From Streptomyces sp. MST-110588 (GTDB lineage Bacteria > Actinomycetota > Actinomycetes > Streptomycetales > Streptomycetaceae): a stretch of 64,000 bases of DNA. Under the pieces are notes generated by a model. The model was given only the letters and a program-made list of their open reading frames with translations, searched no databases and was not told where the DNA came from. Below, piece after piece: positions 51,151 to 60,770 of the stretch; position 1 is the first letter of the stretch; each line of letters opens with the position of its first letter. The stretch covers positions 7,778,501 to 7,842,500 of the forward strand of contig NZ_CP074380.1 in assembly GCF_022695595.1 (NCBI RefSeq), read 5' to 3'. A program made the position numbers and the translations under genes.

Positions 51151-52626
51151 ATGCTGACGGACACGAACGACTTGGACACCTCCCCGGCTTCCGTACGGCA
51201 GCGTCGATGGATGCTGCCGGCGGTGAGCGCGGCCCAGCTCATGGTGGTTCTGGACGGCACGATCGTGAACATCGCGCTGCCCTCGGCGCAGCGCGCGCTC
51301 GGCATGTCCGATGCGAGCCGGCAATGGGCGATCACCGCGTACGCCCTGGCCTTCGGCGGACTGCTGCTGATCGGCGGCAGGGTCAGCAGCGCGCTGGGCC
51401 ACCGGCGTACGTTCCTCATCGGCCTGATCGGCTTCGCCGCGTCCTCGGCGCTCGGCGGAGCCGCGGTCGGCCCCGACATGCTGTTCGTCGCCCGCGCTTT
51501 ACAAGGGGTGTTCGCCGCCGTCCTCGTTCCCGCCGGGCTGTCCTTGCTGACGATCACCTTTACCGAGCCGGAAGAACGGGGCCGGGCGTTTGGCGTGTTC
51601 GCCGCCGTCGGTGCCGCGGGGGCGGCCGTCGGCCTGGTCGCCGGGGGACTGCTGACCGAGTACGTCACCTGGCGCTGGTGCCTCTACATCAACGCCCCCA
51701 TCGCGTTGCTCGCCGTCCTCGGTACGGCCTTCGTCCCACGGGACGCCCGGCGGTCCGCCCGCGGTGGCGGCCGTCTCGACATCACGGGCGCCGTGCTGAG
51801 CACCGCGGGCTTCTCGGCCGTGGTCTACGCCGTCAACGAAGCCGAGCCGCTGGGGTGGAGCGCGCCGAAGGTGCTCGTCCTGCTGGCCGCCGGAGTCCTC
51901 CTCCTGGCCGCGTTCACCGCCGTCGAGATACGGGCCCGCGACCCCCTGCTGCCGATACGGGTACTCGCGCACCGCGCCCGCGCCGGCGCGTTCGCCTCGA
52001 TCACCTTGATGTTCGTCGCGATGTTCGGCTTCTACCTGTTCATGAGCTACTACACCCAGACGGTCCTCGGCTGCTCGCCGGTCCAGGCGGGTCTGACGCT
52101 GCTCGTCAACGCCCTGGCCGCCCTGGTCGGCGCGACCCTGATCGCCGGAAGACTGCACGGGCGCGTCCCACCCGCCCTGCTCATCCTGCCGGGCCTGCTG
52201 TCCGCGGCCGTCGGCATCTTCATCCTGACCCGCCTCACGCCGCACAGCACCGGCATCTTCCCCTGCTACCTGGTGCCCGCGCTGCTGCTCACCGGTCTCG
52301 GCCTCGGCTGTGTCATGCCTCCGACCGCGAGCCTGGCCACCGCGGACGTGCCCCAGCACGCCGTCGGCGCCGCATCAGCGGCCTACAACGCCTCCCAGCA
52401 GCTCGGAGCCGCGATCGGCACCGCCCTGTTCAACACCCTCGCGGCCGGCGCCGCCGCCTCCTACCCCACCTCGGCCGAATACGCCGCCCCCGCCGCGGCC
52501 TCCGTACACGGCTACACCACCGCCCTGACCGTCGCCTTCGCCCTCCTCATGGCCGCCATGTGCATAGCCGCCCCCTTGACCACGGCCCGTACCACTCGGT
52601 CTCCCGCCCGATCCCCACACCGCTGA
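51151..52626 (+). CDS. DHA2-family (14-TMS) MFS drug exporter
   Basis: 491 residues. The DHA2 hallmarks are LMVVLDGTIVNIALPSAQRAL (motif D1), WAITAYALAFGGLLLIGGRVSSALGHRR (motif A) and ALQGVFAAVLVPAGLSLLTITF with ERGRAFGVF (motif C region). Fourteen helices by pattern. Such proton-driven pumps export dyes, antibiotics or endogenous metabolites (EmrB/QacA/ActA types). Repressed by the divergent TetR. Confidence 0.92.
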   Translation: MLTDTNDLDTSPASVRQRRWMLPAVSAAQLMVVLDGTIVNIALPSAQRALGMSDASRQWAITAYALAFGGLLLIGGRVSSALGHRRTFLIGLIGFAASSALGGAAVGPDMLFVARALQGVFAAVLVPAGLSLLTITFTEPEERGRAFGVFAAVGAAGAAVGLVAGGLLTEYVTWRWCLYINAPIALLAVLGTAFVPRDARRSARGGGRLDITGAVLSTAGFSAVVYAVNEAEPLGWSAPKVLVLLAAGVLLLAAFTAVEIRARDPLLPIRVLAHRARAGAFASITLMFVAMFGFYLFMSYYTQTVLGCSPVQAGLTLLVNALAALVGATLIAGRLHGRVPPALLILPGLLSAAVGIFILTRLTPHSTGIFPCYLVPALLLTGLGLGCVMPPTASLATADVPQHAVGAASAAYNASQQLGAAIGTALFNTLAAGAAASYPTSAEYAAPAAASVHGYTTALTVAFALLMAAMCIAAPLTTARTTRSPARSPHR

Positions 52627-52823
52627 CCCCGAAGAACTCCCGAACCCCTAACACCTCACGAGAAAAGGAAGTTCCGGCCGGAGCGCATGGCCCCAGGAAC
52701 GCACTGCGGCCATGCGCTCCGGAAGCCGCCGCCCACCGCCGGAACCAACACCTCTGCCACCACTCCCGCTTCCCCGCTCTGCTCAAGAAGCGCTGCTTTT
52801 CGAGGTCACCGGAGGAGGCGGTC

Positions 52824-53723
52824 TCAGCTCCCTGCCAGCACCGCCCGGATCACGTACCGGGCATTGCACGCCATCGCCGGGTTCGTCTCCCGGTAGTAGG
52901 GCAGCGCGATCAGTGCCTGCGAGAGCGTTCGCCCGCGCCCGCGCATCCAGGTCGCGTCGTCCACATCGAGCGCTTCGCGGAAGACCTGCCGCGCGTCGGC
53001 CGACAGCAGATTCCACGCCGGGAACAGGTCGCAGGCCGGATCGCCCACGCCCATGCACCCGAAGTCGATCACCGAGGTCAGCCTGCCATCCTCCACCAGC
53101 AGATTGCCCGGCATCAGATCGGCATGCAGCCACACCGGCGGCCCGTCCCAGTCCGGGGCACGCAGCGCGTCCTCCCATACGGCGGTCACGGCATCGCAGT
53201 CGACGCCCTCCTGCGGGATCCCGCGCAGCTCCTCGATCGCCGCCCGGGTCTCCGCGTCGAGCGAGGCGAGCGGCCCGCCACGGTGAGCCGCCGGCGCTCC
53301 CGGCAGGGTGATGCTCCGCATAGCGGCCACGAACTCGGCCAGATCCTTGGCCAGCAGCACGGGCTCACTCAGCGCCCCCGCCTCGGGATTCTCCCCCGCC
53401 AGCCACCGGTACACCGACCACGGCCACGGATGGCCCTCGACGGGTTTCCCGGCTCCGAGCACCTCGGGGACGGCCGTGGACAGCCGGGGACCGAGACGGG
53501 GCAGCCACTCCTGCTCCCTCGACACGTCCTCGGCGCCGCCGTCGACCAGCGGCAGCCGTACGACCATCTCCTCACCCAGCCGGTACATGGCGTTGACCGT
53601 GCCGCCGGACGCCAACCGCCGCACCGCCATCCCCGCCCACTGCGGGAACTGCCCGGCGACCAGCCGCCGTACGAGGTCCTCGTCGATGGGATGCAGACCG
53701 GCATGCATCTGTCCTGTGTTCAT
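52824..53723 (-). CDS. Aminoglycoside phosphotransferase (APH)-fold kinase
   Basis: 299 residues. Eukaryotic-like kinase fold: SGGTVNAMYRLGEEMVVRLPL (ATP-binding), catalytic WLHADLMPGNLLV (Brenner motif HxDxxxxN) and metal site VIDFGCMGVGDPACDLFPAW. The closest type is the APH family of small-molecule kinases, which includes macrolide and aminoglycoside kinases. The substrate is unknown and it may be housekeeping. It starts at ATG 53723. Confidence 0.88.
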   Translation of the reverse strand: MNTGQMHAGLHPIDEDLVRRLVAGQFPQWAGMAVRRLASGGTVNAMYRLGEEMVVRLPLVDGGAEDVSREQEWLPRLGPRLSTAVPEVLGAGKPVEGHPWPWSVYRWLAGENPEAGALSEPVLLAKDLAEFVAAMRSITLPGAPAAHRGGPLASLDAETRAAIEELRGIPQEGVDCDAVTAVWEDALRAPDWDGPPVWLHADLMPGNLLVEDGRLTSVIDFGCMGVGDPACDLFPAWNLLSADARQVFREALDVDDATWMRGRGRTLSQALIALPYYRETNPAMACNARYVIRAVLAGS

Positions 53724-53967
53724 GAGGCGCCATCCGATCGCCGGACGCGGGCGAGCGTCAAACGCTTTACAGGGGCCTGCCCACTCGCGGCGACCCGTAT
53801 CGCGTGCAGACCGCACGACCCCGCCGGCGGAAGACCGGACTTCGTGGCCCGCCCGATGCGGCCCCGGCCGACGCGTTCCGTGACGATCCACATCGGCCCA
53901 GCTCAGACCCCGATGCGACAGAAGGCCGCGATCCTCCGTACCATGCGCATGGTCGTCGAGGGGAACG

Positions 53968-54591
53968 GTGCGGACAGTGCAGGAGCGAGCGGTCAAGACG
54001 CGTGAACGTATCCTTTACGCAGCCTCTGAGCTATTCGACGAGTGCGGGTTCAGCGCCGCGAGCATCAGCAAGATCATGAAGCGTGCCAGGGTCACTCGGG
54101 GAGCGATGTTCTTTCACTTCCCCTCCAAGGAGGCCCTGGCGCACGCCGTGATGATCGAGCAGGGCAACGGACTGGAACTGCCGTCCGGCGAGGACGGGCT
54201 GCAACGGCTGGTCGACATCACGCTGTACCTCGCGGGTGAACTCCAGACCAACCCGCTGCTGCGGGCCGGAGTGCGCCTGGCTATCGAGCAGGGGGTCTTC
54301 GGCGCACGGGACGACTCCCCGTACCGGTACTGGGCAGAGGAGTTCGCCGGACAACTGCGCGCCGCGCGGAAGAAGGGCGAACTGCTGCCGGAGGTGGACG
54401 TGGAGGAGCTGGCCTGGATGCTGGTGGGCTCCTACTCCGGCACCCAGCTCCTCTCGCAGATCTCCGTCGGCCGGGCCGACCTCCACCAGCGGGTGACCGT
54501 GCTGTGGCGGTACCTGCTGCCGGGCATCGCCGTCCCCGCCGTCCTGCCGCTGGTGACCTTCAGCGGGCAGTGGGACCGCGCGGCGGCGTGA
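53968..54591 (+). CDS. Gamma-butyrolactone-receptor-type TetR regulator (ScbR/ArpA-like)
   Basis: 207 residues. HTH region QERAVKTRERILYAASELFDE and ISKIMKRARVTRGAMFFHF with FPSKEALAHAV, which match the ArpA/ScbR autoregulator-receptor family more closely than generic TetRs. The ligand domain (LYLAGELQTNPLLRAGVRLAIEQG; WAEEFAGQLRAARKKGELLPEVDVEELAWMLVGSYSG) has the typical length. Such proteins repress antibiotic or regulator genes until a butyrolactone or related hormone binds. No AfsA-type synthase is in the window. GTG at 53968 or 53977. Confidence 0.85.
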   Translation: MRTVQERAVKTRERILYAASELFDECGFSAASISKIMKRARVTRGAMFFHFPSKEALAHAVMIEQGNGLELPSGEDGLQRLVDITLYLAGELQTNPLLRAGVRLAIEQGVFGARDDSPYRYWAEEFAGQLRAARKKGELLPEVDVEELAWMLVGSYSGTQLLSQISVGRADLHQRVTVLWRYLLPGIAVPAVLPLVTFSGQWDRAAA

Positions 54592-54716
54592 GTGGAGCGG
54601 ATCCAGCGGTGGGAGGAGTGGCGGCGGCCGGGACCCGGGGGAGGCCACGGACGACACCCGGACGGCCGTCCTGGCTGCCCTGTCAGAGGTGGGAAGAAGC
54701 CAGAAGACGATACGCG

Positions 54717-55262
54717 TCAGAATGCCATTCCGGTCAGCTTGAGCAGACGGCACCAATCGTTGTCCGCCACATCCTCCGGGGGCAGGCCGGCCAGATCCCG
54801 GAAGCGATCGGTGACGACCCATCCGGTGAAGAAATCACTCATGGTGTCGGCGATCCGCTCCAATCGGCAGCCGGTGTACCAGAGCACTCCGTCGTCCGGC
54901 ACCCGCCATACGCTGCCGTCCTGTTCATTCACCCACAGCGGGTTGCTTGCCGCCTGGCCGAAGCAGAAGAAGTGTGACGTATCGGGGAGACGGCAGCCAT
55001 CAAGTGGCTCGGCGTGGGCAAGGAGCTCGGACATCCGGCGGTCCGGCAGGACGTCGCTGCCGAACAACTGGGTCGAGTAATCCAGGTGCATGCCGTCGGC
55101 GATGGCCAGTATCTCGGCAACACCGGCCGGTATGCCGTTCGCCATCTGCCACGGACCGGCCCCTGACGGAATGTCGGGCGCCCACAACTGGTGCTCCTCG
55201 CGGTGTTCTCCGAGGGCGTCACGGAGCCTGGCCACGAGCAGAGGAATGCCGGAGGCGGTCAT
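54717..55262 (-). CDS. SMI1/KNR4 (SUKH)-like protein
   Basis: 181 residues from ATG 55262. PAGVAEILAIADGMHLDYSTQLFGSDVLPDRRM resembles the SUKH core in which an acidic loop and a G-x-x-[LF] strand recur; SNPLWVNEQDGSVWRV and WCRLLKLTGM add support. SUKH proteins are frequent immunity proteins against nuclease toxins. No toxin is adjacent, although a secreted NucA/NucB-type nuclease lies 3.6 kb away. Confidence 0.6.
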   Translation of the reverse strand: MTASGIPLLVARLRDALGEHREEHQLWAPDIPSGAGPWQMANGIPAGVAEILAIADGMHLDYSTQLFGSDVLPDRRMSELLAHAEPLDGCRLPDTSHFFCFGQAASNPLWVNEQDGSVWRVPDDGVLWYTGCRLERIADTMSDFFTGWVVTDRFRDLAGLPPEDVADNDWCRLLKLTGMAF

Positions 55263-55403
55263 TTTTTTCACTCCACCCTGGTATTGGGTCGTGTCCGGTG
55301 CCGGGGAGTTCTTCACGCTCCGTCATCCTAGGCCGGGTACGCGCGGTGTCCGGCTTGCTCCCGGCTGCTTTCCGCGTAGTCCAGGAAAAGGGAAGAGGCG
55401 CCG

Positions 55404-55928
55404 TTGACGAATGACGTGCCCCGCGGCCCGGCGCCGTGGCTTCGGCTGCTCCGCGGTATCTCTCCCGCGCGCCGCGGCTTCGTACTCGCCTGGTGGGGTT
55501 TCACCGTCACCTTCGGCGGCCTGCGCCTGCTGACCTGGCTCGTACACATCGATGCCGCCGGCGTGGGCGACGTCCGGGCCGGTGGCGTACATCTCCACCA
55601 TTACGTATGGGGCATCCTGCTCCTCATCGCCGTCGCCGCCGCCGGTCTGGTCAAGCACTCCCCGCGCTGGCGGGCGTGGATGGGGCTGGCCTTCGGTGTC
55701 GGACTGGCGCTGGTGGTCGACGAGGCGGCTCTGCTCATCAGCCTGGAGGATGTGTACTGGGACAGCGAGGGCGGCATCAGCATCGCGCTGGCCATTTCCC
55801 TCATCGGCGTGGTGGGGGGCGTCCTTGCGATCACTCGGCGCGGCACGGGCCGGTCATCGAAGTCGGAGGAACCGAAGTCGGAGGAACGGAAGTCGGAGGA
55901 ATCGAAGTCGGAGGAAGAAGAGCGCTGA
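55404..55928 (+). CDS. Four-helix membrane protein with KSEE repeat tail
   Basis: 174 residues from TTG 55404 (GGAAGAGG upstream). Hydrophobic segments RGFVLAWWGFTVTFGGLRLLTWLV, HHYVWGILLLIAVAAAGLV, WMGLAFGVGLALVVDEAALLI and ISIALAISLIGVVGGVLAI. The HLHHYVWG motif and the in-membrane Asp/Glu (VVDEAALL) recur in a family of actinobacterial integral membrane proteins of unknown function. The C-terminal tail is four KSEEx units from a 15-bp tandem DNA repeat. Confidence 0.7.
   Translation: MTNDVPRGPAPWLRLLRGISPARRGFVLAWWGFTVTFGGLRLLTWLVHIDAAGVGDVRAGGVHLHHYVWGILLLIAVAAAGLVKHSPRWRAWMGLAFGVGLALVVDEAALLISLEDVYWDSEGGISIALAISLIGVVGGVLAITRRGTGRSSKSEEPKSEERKSEESKSEEEER
55859..55918. repeat. 15-bp tandem repeat, four copies
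   Basis: Four units of the type GAAGTCGGAGGAACC, coding for KSEE in the tail of the membrane protein gene. Confidence 0.85.
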
Positions 55929-56196
55929 CGTCCGCCGAGGACCGTTACGGCTCCGGTCGCCGTCCGCCTACCGGCACCGGTCCGCAACGGCCCGGCCCGT
56001 ACGGAGCCATGGCCCGCGCGTCGAGTACTCTCACCTCCGTCCTCCCGGGAGGGCTCCGTAGCGCAGACCGCTCACGCGGGTGCGTTCCTGATGTCTCCGG
56101 CCTGCCCTCCGGAACTCTGCCCGGCCGTCCACCGACATTGACCCGAAGCCGGACGAAAGCCGCCCGGTTCGTACCGATCACGGAAGATTCGCGCTC

Positions 56197-56553
56197 ATGG
56201 AAATCTGGATCAACCCGGCGTGCTCCAAGTGCCAGTCGGCGCTGTCGTTGCTGGACACCGAGGACGTGCACTACACGGTCCGTCACTACCTTGAGGAGCC
56301 GCCGACCGTGGCGGAGCTTGAGGACGTGCTGCAACGGCTGGACCTGGAGCCGTGGGACATCGCCAGGCTCGGCGAACCGGCCGCGGCCGACCTGGGTGTG
56401 GCGTCCTGGCCCCGTGACCCGGCACACCGGGCCCGGTGGATCGAGGCGCTGGCGGCTCACCCCGTCCTGATCCAGCGGCCGATCATCACCGCCGACGACG
56501 GGACGACGGTGGTGGCCCGGACGCCGGAGGCGGTGCGGTCGGTCCTGCCGTAG
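56197..56553 (+). CDS. ArsC/Spx-family thioredoxin-fold protein
   Basis: 118 residues. MEIWINPACSKCQSALSLL has the redox CxxC at 10-13, and HPVLIQRPIITADDGTTVVARTPEAV is the ArsC-type RP motif followed by the final strand. E. coli-type ArsC has CGTSR, whereas this SKCQ form is common in actinobacterial arsenate reductase-like proteins. Could reduce arsenate or simply be Spx/YffB-like. No ars genes adjoin. Confidence 0.8.
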   Translation: MEIWINPACSKCQSALSLLDTEDVHYTVRHYLEEPPTVAELEDVLQRLDLEPWDIARLGEPAAADLGVASWPRDPAHRARWIEALAAHPVLIQRPIITADDGTTVVARTPEAVRSVLP

Positions 56554-56746
56554 CGGCTGGGCCACGGCATCGCACCGTACAACCAGCGTCGCCGGGCGGC
56601 GGCGGGGCCGGATCCGTACGGGCGTACGGGGCCGCCGCCCACCCCTCCGGGTACGGCTTGCCGACGGGCTCCGCCGGTCCGTGTGAGAGCCGCGTGGTGA
56701 TCCACGTATTGGCGAGCCCTTGATGCTGCCTGGCACGATGCGACGC

Positions 56747-58474
56747 ATGGCGCAGGAATCACAGGAGACACAGCGGAAACAAGCAGCCCATCAGAAGCAG
56801 GCGGCGCAGGAGATACAGGCGCACGGGGAGGCGCTCGTCGCCGCCGCGCGGGCCGGTGACACGGAGGCAGCTCGTCGGCACACCGATTTCTTCGTGCTCC
56901 GCGGGCATGTGGACGAAGGAATCCCGTACTGGGAGCAGGCGGCGGCGGCCGGTGACGCCTTTTCGCACTACACCCTGGCCCGGTACCGGAAGGTCCGCGG
57001 AGACCGGCCGGCGGCCGACGCGCTCTACCGTGCCGTTGCCGACCGGCACGCCGGATGCGCCTACGGACTGGGCGTACTGCTCAAGGAGAACGGTGATCCG
57101 GAGGCCGCCGAATGGTTTCGGCGCGGCTGGGAAGACGGCCGTCATCTCGACTGCAAGATCGAGCTGGGCAAGCTGCTCGCGGCTCAGGGGCGCCTGGAGG
57201 AGGCGGCAAAATTCCTCATGAGCGACGTCGAGCTGGGCGACATCGCGGTCTTCCGTTGGGTAAAGCTCTTCGAATCGATCCGCGCGGACTTCGACAGCGT
57301 CGCGGCGGGGCTGGACGCCGCCGAGGCCGCCGGGGACGCGGACGCCGCGGAGGAGGCGCTGCGCCCGCTGTTCGACCTGGAACAGCACTTCCGTGACTAC
57401 CCGGGCCTGATCCCCGAAGCCGCCGGCTACTACCGCCGGGCCGCCGCGCTCAGTCCCTCCGCCCGGGTGGACCAGGCCGTGTTCCTGGAGGCCACCGGCA
57501 CCGAGGCGTCCTGGCCCGAGGCGCGCGGACTGCTGCTCCAGGCCCACCAGGAGGGGTACGACGGTGCGGCGTACGTCCTGGGCGTGCTGCACGAGCAGCG
57601 CGGCGACCTCGGTGACGCGGAGCACTGGTACGGCCTGGCGGCCACCGGCGGGCATCCGGCGGCCCGGTGGAACCTGGGGCTCCTGTGCAAGCGGCAACGG
57701 CGTCTGGAGGAGGCCGAGCGCTGGTTGCGGGAGGTCGGGGAGGATGACGAGGACGTCGTCGAGCAGCTCGCCCGGATCGCCGCGCTCCGCGAGAGCGGCG
57801 AGGCCGGGCCGGGCAAGGACCTGCGCAGACTGCCCGGGCTGCGCGAGCGGGCCGAGGCGGGTGACGTCCATGCCTCGTACGCGTACGGGAAGATCCTCGG
57901 CGACTGGGCCGGCGCGGACGCCCGCCACCTCCTCCGCTGGATCGAGCCCGCCGCGCTGGCGGGCGACCCGCAGGCGGCGTACGACCTTGCGGAGCTCCAC
58001 AACACGCTGCGCGCGCCCGGCCCGCGCGACCACTGGTACCGCAAGGCCGCCGAGGCGGGTCACCACGAGGCGTGCCAGCAGATGGGCTGGCTGTCCGAAT
58101 ACCACCGGGACTACCAGGAGGCCGAGCGCTGGTATGTGCGGGCGGCCGGTGACGGTTCGCCGCTGCACGCCATGTTCGCGGGCAAGCTCAAGGCCCAGCG
58201 CGGCGCGTACAGCGAAGCAGAACCGTATCTGCGTACGGCCTGGGAGGAGGGCGGCGACTTCGAGTACGGGACGGAGGCCGCCGGATACTACGGACTGGTC
58301 CTGCATCGTCTGGGGCGCCTGACGGAGGCCGTCGAGCCGCTGCGGACGGCCGCCGCGCGCTGGGAGGAGGACGTGTACGCCCGCTACGGCATGGACGACC
58401 TGAACGTCCTGGCACGCATGGCCGACCCGGAGGAGGAACTGGCGGCGGTGGAAGCGGCGCTGGCCAAGGCATGA
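56747..58474 (+). CDS. Tetratricopeptide/Sel1-repeat protein
   Basis: 575 residues from ATG 56747. After a Gln/Lys-rich N-terminus the protein is a solenoid of Sel1/TPR helix pairs: DAFSHYTLARYRKVRGDRPAADALYRAVADRHAGCAYGLGVLLKENGDPEAAEWFRRG, ARWNLGLLCKRQRRLEEAERWLREV, ACQQMGWLSEYHRDYQEAERWYVRAA. A scaffold for protein interaction; partners unknown. Confidence 0.85.
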   Translation: MAQESQETQRKQAAHQKQAAQEIQAHGEALVAAARAGDTEAARRHTDFFVLRGHVDEGIPYWEQAAAAGDAFSHYTLARYRKVRGDRPAADALYRAVADRHAGCAYGLGVLLKENGDPEAAEWFRRGWEDGRHLDCKIELGKLLAAQGRLEEAAKFLMSDVELGDIAVFRWVKLFESIRADFDSVAAGLDAAEAAGDADAAEEALRPLFDLEQHFRDYPGLIPEAAGYYRRAAALSPSARVDQAVFLEATGTEASWPEARGLLLQAHQEGYDGAAYVLGVLHEQRGDLGDAEHWYGLAATGGHPAARWNLGLLCKRQRRLEEAERWLREVGEDDEDVVEQLARIAALRESGEAGPGKDLRRLPGLRERAEAGDVHASYAYGKILGDWAGADARHLLRWIEPAALAGDPQAAYDLAELHNTLRAPGPRDHWYRKAAEAGHHEACQQMGWLSEYHRDYQEAERWYVRAAGDGSPLHAMFAGKLKAQRGAYSEAEPYLRTAWEEGGDFEYGTEAAGYYGLVLHRLGRLTEAVEPLRTAAARWEEDVYARYGMDDLNVLARMADPEEELAAVEAALAKA

Positions 58475-58841
58475 CACCGCGGGCCGGGCGGACCACCGAA
58501 GTCCTTGTCCCCGCCCGGCCCGCCCATTGGTCCTCGCGACGCCGTACCCATGCCTACGCCAGGCAGCTACCCGTTCCCGTGCCGGGCGGTACGTCCGCCG
58601 AGTCCCCAGGTGACGGCTCACCATCCGGCAGTGGCAGTGGCAGTGGCAGGAGCGATGCGAGGGGCCCTGAGTGGTCGCCCCCGGCTTCCGTTTGCGGAGA
58701 GTTGGCGCGTATTCGTGTCGGATCCGCTGTTCGACTTTCAGGGGGTGTTGACCCTCCCGCCACGCGGGCACCACCGTGTCCATGTCAAGCCATCAAACGG
58801 CCCAGAGGTTCCGGGCCGATGGCCCAACGGGAGGAAGAGCC
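58475..58841. other. Intergenic region, no supported gene
   Basis: 367 bp with a short GGCAGT run near 58630 and an AT-richer pocket near 58700-58745 that may hold the promoter of the secreted nuclease gene. Confidence 0.4.
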
Positions 58842-60044
58842 GTGAAAGCATCCCTTGCACGGGCAGGCACCGCCGTACTGGCCGCCGCCGCACTGCTGTT
58901 ACCGCTGAACGCCGCCACCAGCGCCGCCGCCCACACCGTCGACGGCGCCCAGGCCGCCGGCAGCGGTGGCGGCGGCCTGCGGGCCGTACTGGCCCAGCCG
59001 CCGGAACTGGAACGCGCCCACCACGACGAGGCGAGCGCCGGGCCCTCCGACGGTGGCGGCGTGGCCGCGCAGGCGATCACCTGTCCCAAGGGCAGATACG
59101 ACTTCGACCGTACGGAGTCGTGCTCCAACTACGACACCACGATCAACTACTACCTCAACGGCACCTGGCGGGGTAAGGCCGACCTCCACGTGGAGACCAC
59201 GGTCAAGCTGGACCCGCGCAACCGCTACACGTCCACGTACACCGCGGCGATGACCCTGACCAACCCGCCGCCGACCGTACCCGAGGCGTTGGCGTCCACC
59301 GCCACCGTGAGCATCAACTGCAACACCTGCGTGGCCACCAGCAACCCCGGCCCCCGCGCGCTGATACCCGGCACCCGGCAGAGCTTCGAGATGGCGGTCT
59401 CCAGCCCCGGCCGGTCCCTGGTCAGCGAGGGAGTGGTGCTCCAGGGCACCATCAAGACCCCACGGCACACCGACTCCACCGCCAACCTGGGTCCGGTGTT
59501 CCGCCCCCGGTGCGACAGCACCGCGCGGGTCACCGACGCCCGCACCGGCGGGTGTGTGTACCCGCAGTTCACGCCCACCTGGCAGTTGAACGTCAGGGAC
59601 AACGACGTGGCCGCCGTGGCTTGGCACGTCGACTGGGCACAGCGCAACCTGAACCACCCGTGGGGCGTGAAGGGCAAGGGCTATCCGCTGCACCGCACGT
59701 TCGACCAGGCGTTGCAGCGGGAGAACCGCCGCGAAGCCTGCGTACGCGGTGTGCCCCGTCCGCCGAACTCCGGCGGCCAGTCCTGCGACGAGTACCCCAT
59801 GGCGCAGACCCACGAGGGCGCCAGCAAGAACTCGGACTACAGTTGCCACTTCCTCAACGCCCGGCAGAACTCCAAGGAGGGCAGCCTGCGCAAGTCGTAC
59901 CTGAACAGCCAGCGGGTGCTGGAGTGGGACGCGTTCTGGGTAGGGGTGGTCAAGCCCGTCGGTGCGAAGGCGCCCGCCCAATACCGCACGGGCGGCGCGG
60001 GCGCGCTGGGGCCGGTCGGCTGCGGACAGGACCTCAACCCGTGA
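58842..60044 (+). CDS. Secreted NucA/NucB-type deoxyribonuclease
   Basis: 400 residues from GTG 58842 (GGGAGGAAG upstream). Signal peptide VKASLARAGTAVLAAAALLLPLNAATSAAAHT. The middle is an extracellular beta-rich region with paired Cys. The C-terminal domain carries RREACVRGVPRPPNSGGQSC, DEYPMAQTHEGA and YSCHFLNARQN, closely resembling the NucA/NucB DNase motif (C..CDEYPFAxTxEG) of Bacillus sporulation and competence nucleases. It would act outside the cell on DNA. The downstream small gene may be its partner. Confidence 0.82.
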   Translation: MKASLARAGTAVLAAAALLLPLNAATSAAAHTVDGAQAAGSGGGGLRAVLAQPPELERAHHDEASAGPSDGGGVAAQAITCPKGRYDFDRTESCSNYDTTINYYLNGTWRGKADLHVETTVKLDPRNRYTSTYTAAMTLTNPPPTVPEALASTATVSINCNTCVATSNPGPRALIPGTRQSFEMAVSSPGRSLVSEGVVLQGTIKTPRHTDSTANLGPVFRPRCDSTARVTDARTGGCVYPQFTPTWQLNVRDNDVAAVAWHVDWAQRNLNHPWGVKGKGYPLHRTFDQALQRENRREACVRGVPRPPNSGGQSCDEYPMAQTHEGASKNSDYSCHFLNARQNSKEGSLRKSYLNSQRVLEWDAFWVGVVKPVGAKAPAQYRTGGAGALGPVGCGQDLNP

Positions 60045-60197
60045 GCCGTTCCTCCCCCGGCCCGTCTGACGGAAGGTAGGCAAGGCCGCGGCGGCGGGGG
60101 CAGACTCCCTCTCCGGGGCCTGCCCCGCCCCCTCGCCGCCCCGCCCGACGCTTCCCGGCCCCGTCCGCCTCCGCCGCCCGGAAAGGATTCCCGGCCC

Positions 60198-60710
60198 ATG
60201 CCTCAGTTGATCCGGCGCGCCACCGCGCCACAGGTGTCCATCGACGCGTCCACCGTCGACCTGGTGGACGAAAGCCTGGTCGCCGAGTTCGAGCCCGACT
60301 GGTCGCACAACGGCCTGCTGGACGTTCATCCCGACGGCGGCGCGGCGAAGATCTTGTGCGGGCAGGAGGTCGGCTGCATCGCCGTCACCGCCGAACTGTG
60401 GGACGGCGCACCGCCGTTGGACCCGGGGCCCTGGCAGGACGTCGCGGAGATGTCGGTGCACTGGCCGAGCGCGCTGCTGGACTTCGGCACCACCACCGAG
60501 GGTGCGGAAGAGACCGGCAGCACCGCTCTGACGCTGCCGGGCCCCGGCGACTACCGCGTACGGGTCTGCGGCCGGAACCGCGACGACGGCGACCCCCGGG
60601 AGGACGACGCTCCCGTGGAGGAATACCTGATCCAGCTCTGGCCCGCCCCCACGACCGGGCCCGAGATCCACAAGGCGACCAGCAAGTACGGAACCCTGTG
60701 GACCCAATAG
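60198..60710 (+). CDS. Hypothetical protein downstream of the secreted nuclease
   Basis: 170 residues, MPQLIRRATAPQVSIDASTVDLVDESLVAEFEPDW. A beta-rich soluble protein with a DYRVRVCGRNRDDGDPREDD segment and acidic composition. No signal peptide. Being acidic, cytoplasmic and downstream of a nuclease fits an immunity role, but no such family was recognised. Confidence 0.6.
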   Translation: MPQLIRRATAPQVSIDASTVDLVDESLVAEFEPDWSHNGLLDVHPDGGAAKILCGQEVGCIAVTAELWDGAPPLDPGPWQDVAEMSVHWPSALLDFGTTTEGAEETGSTALTLPGPGDYRVRVCGRNRDDGDPREDDAPVEEYLIQLWPAPTTGPEIHKATSKYGTLWTQ

Positions 60711-60770
60711 GCCGGCCGCACTCCCGTCACCCGCAGCGGTGGCACGCGCGGCGGCCGGCCCGGCCGCCCG

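Noticed and set aside
50895..54005. A 1036-codon plus-strand open frame
   Set aside because: It runs through the DHA2 exporter in the wrong frame and antisense to the APH-fold gene. Long shadow frames are normal at this GC content.
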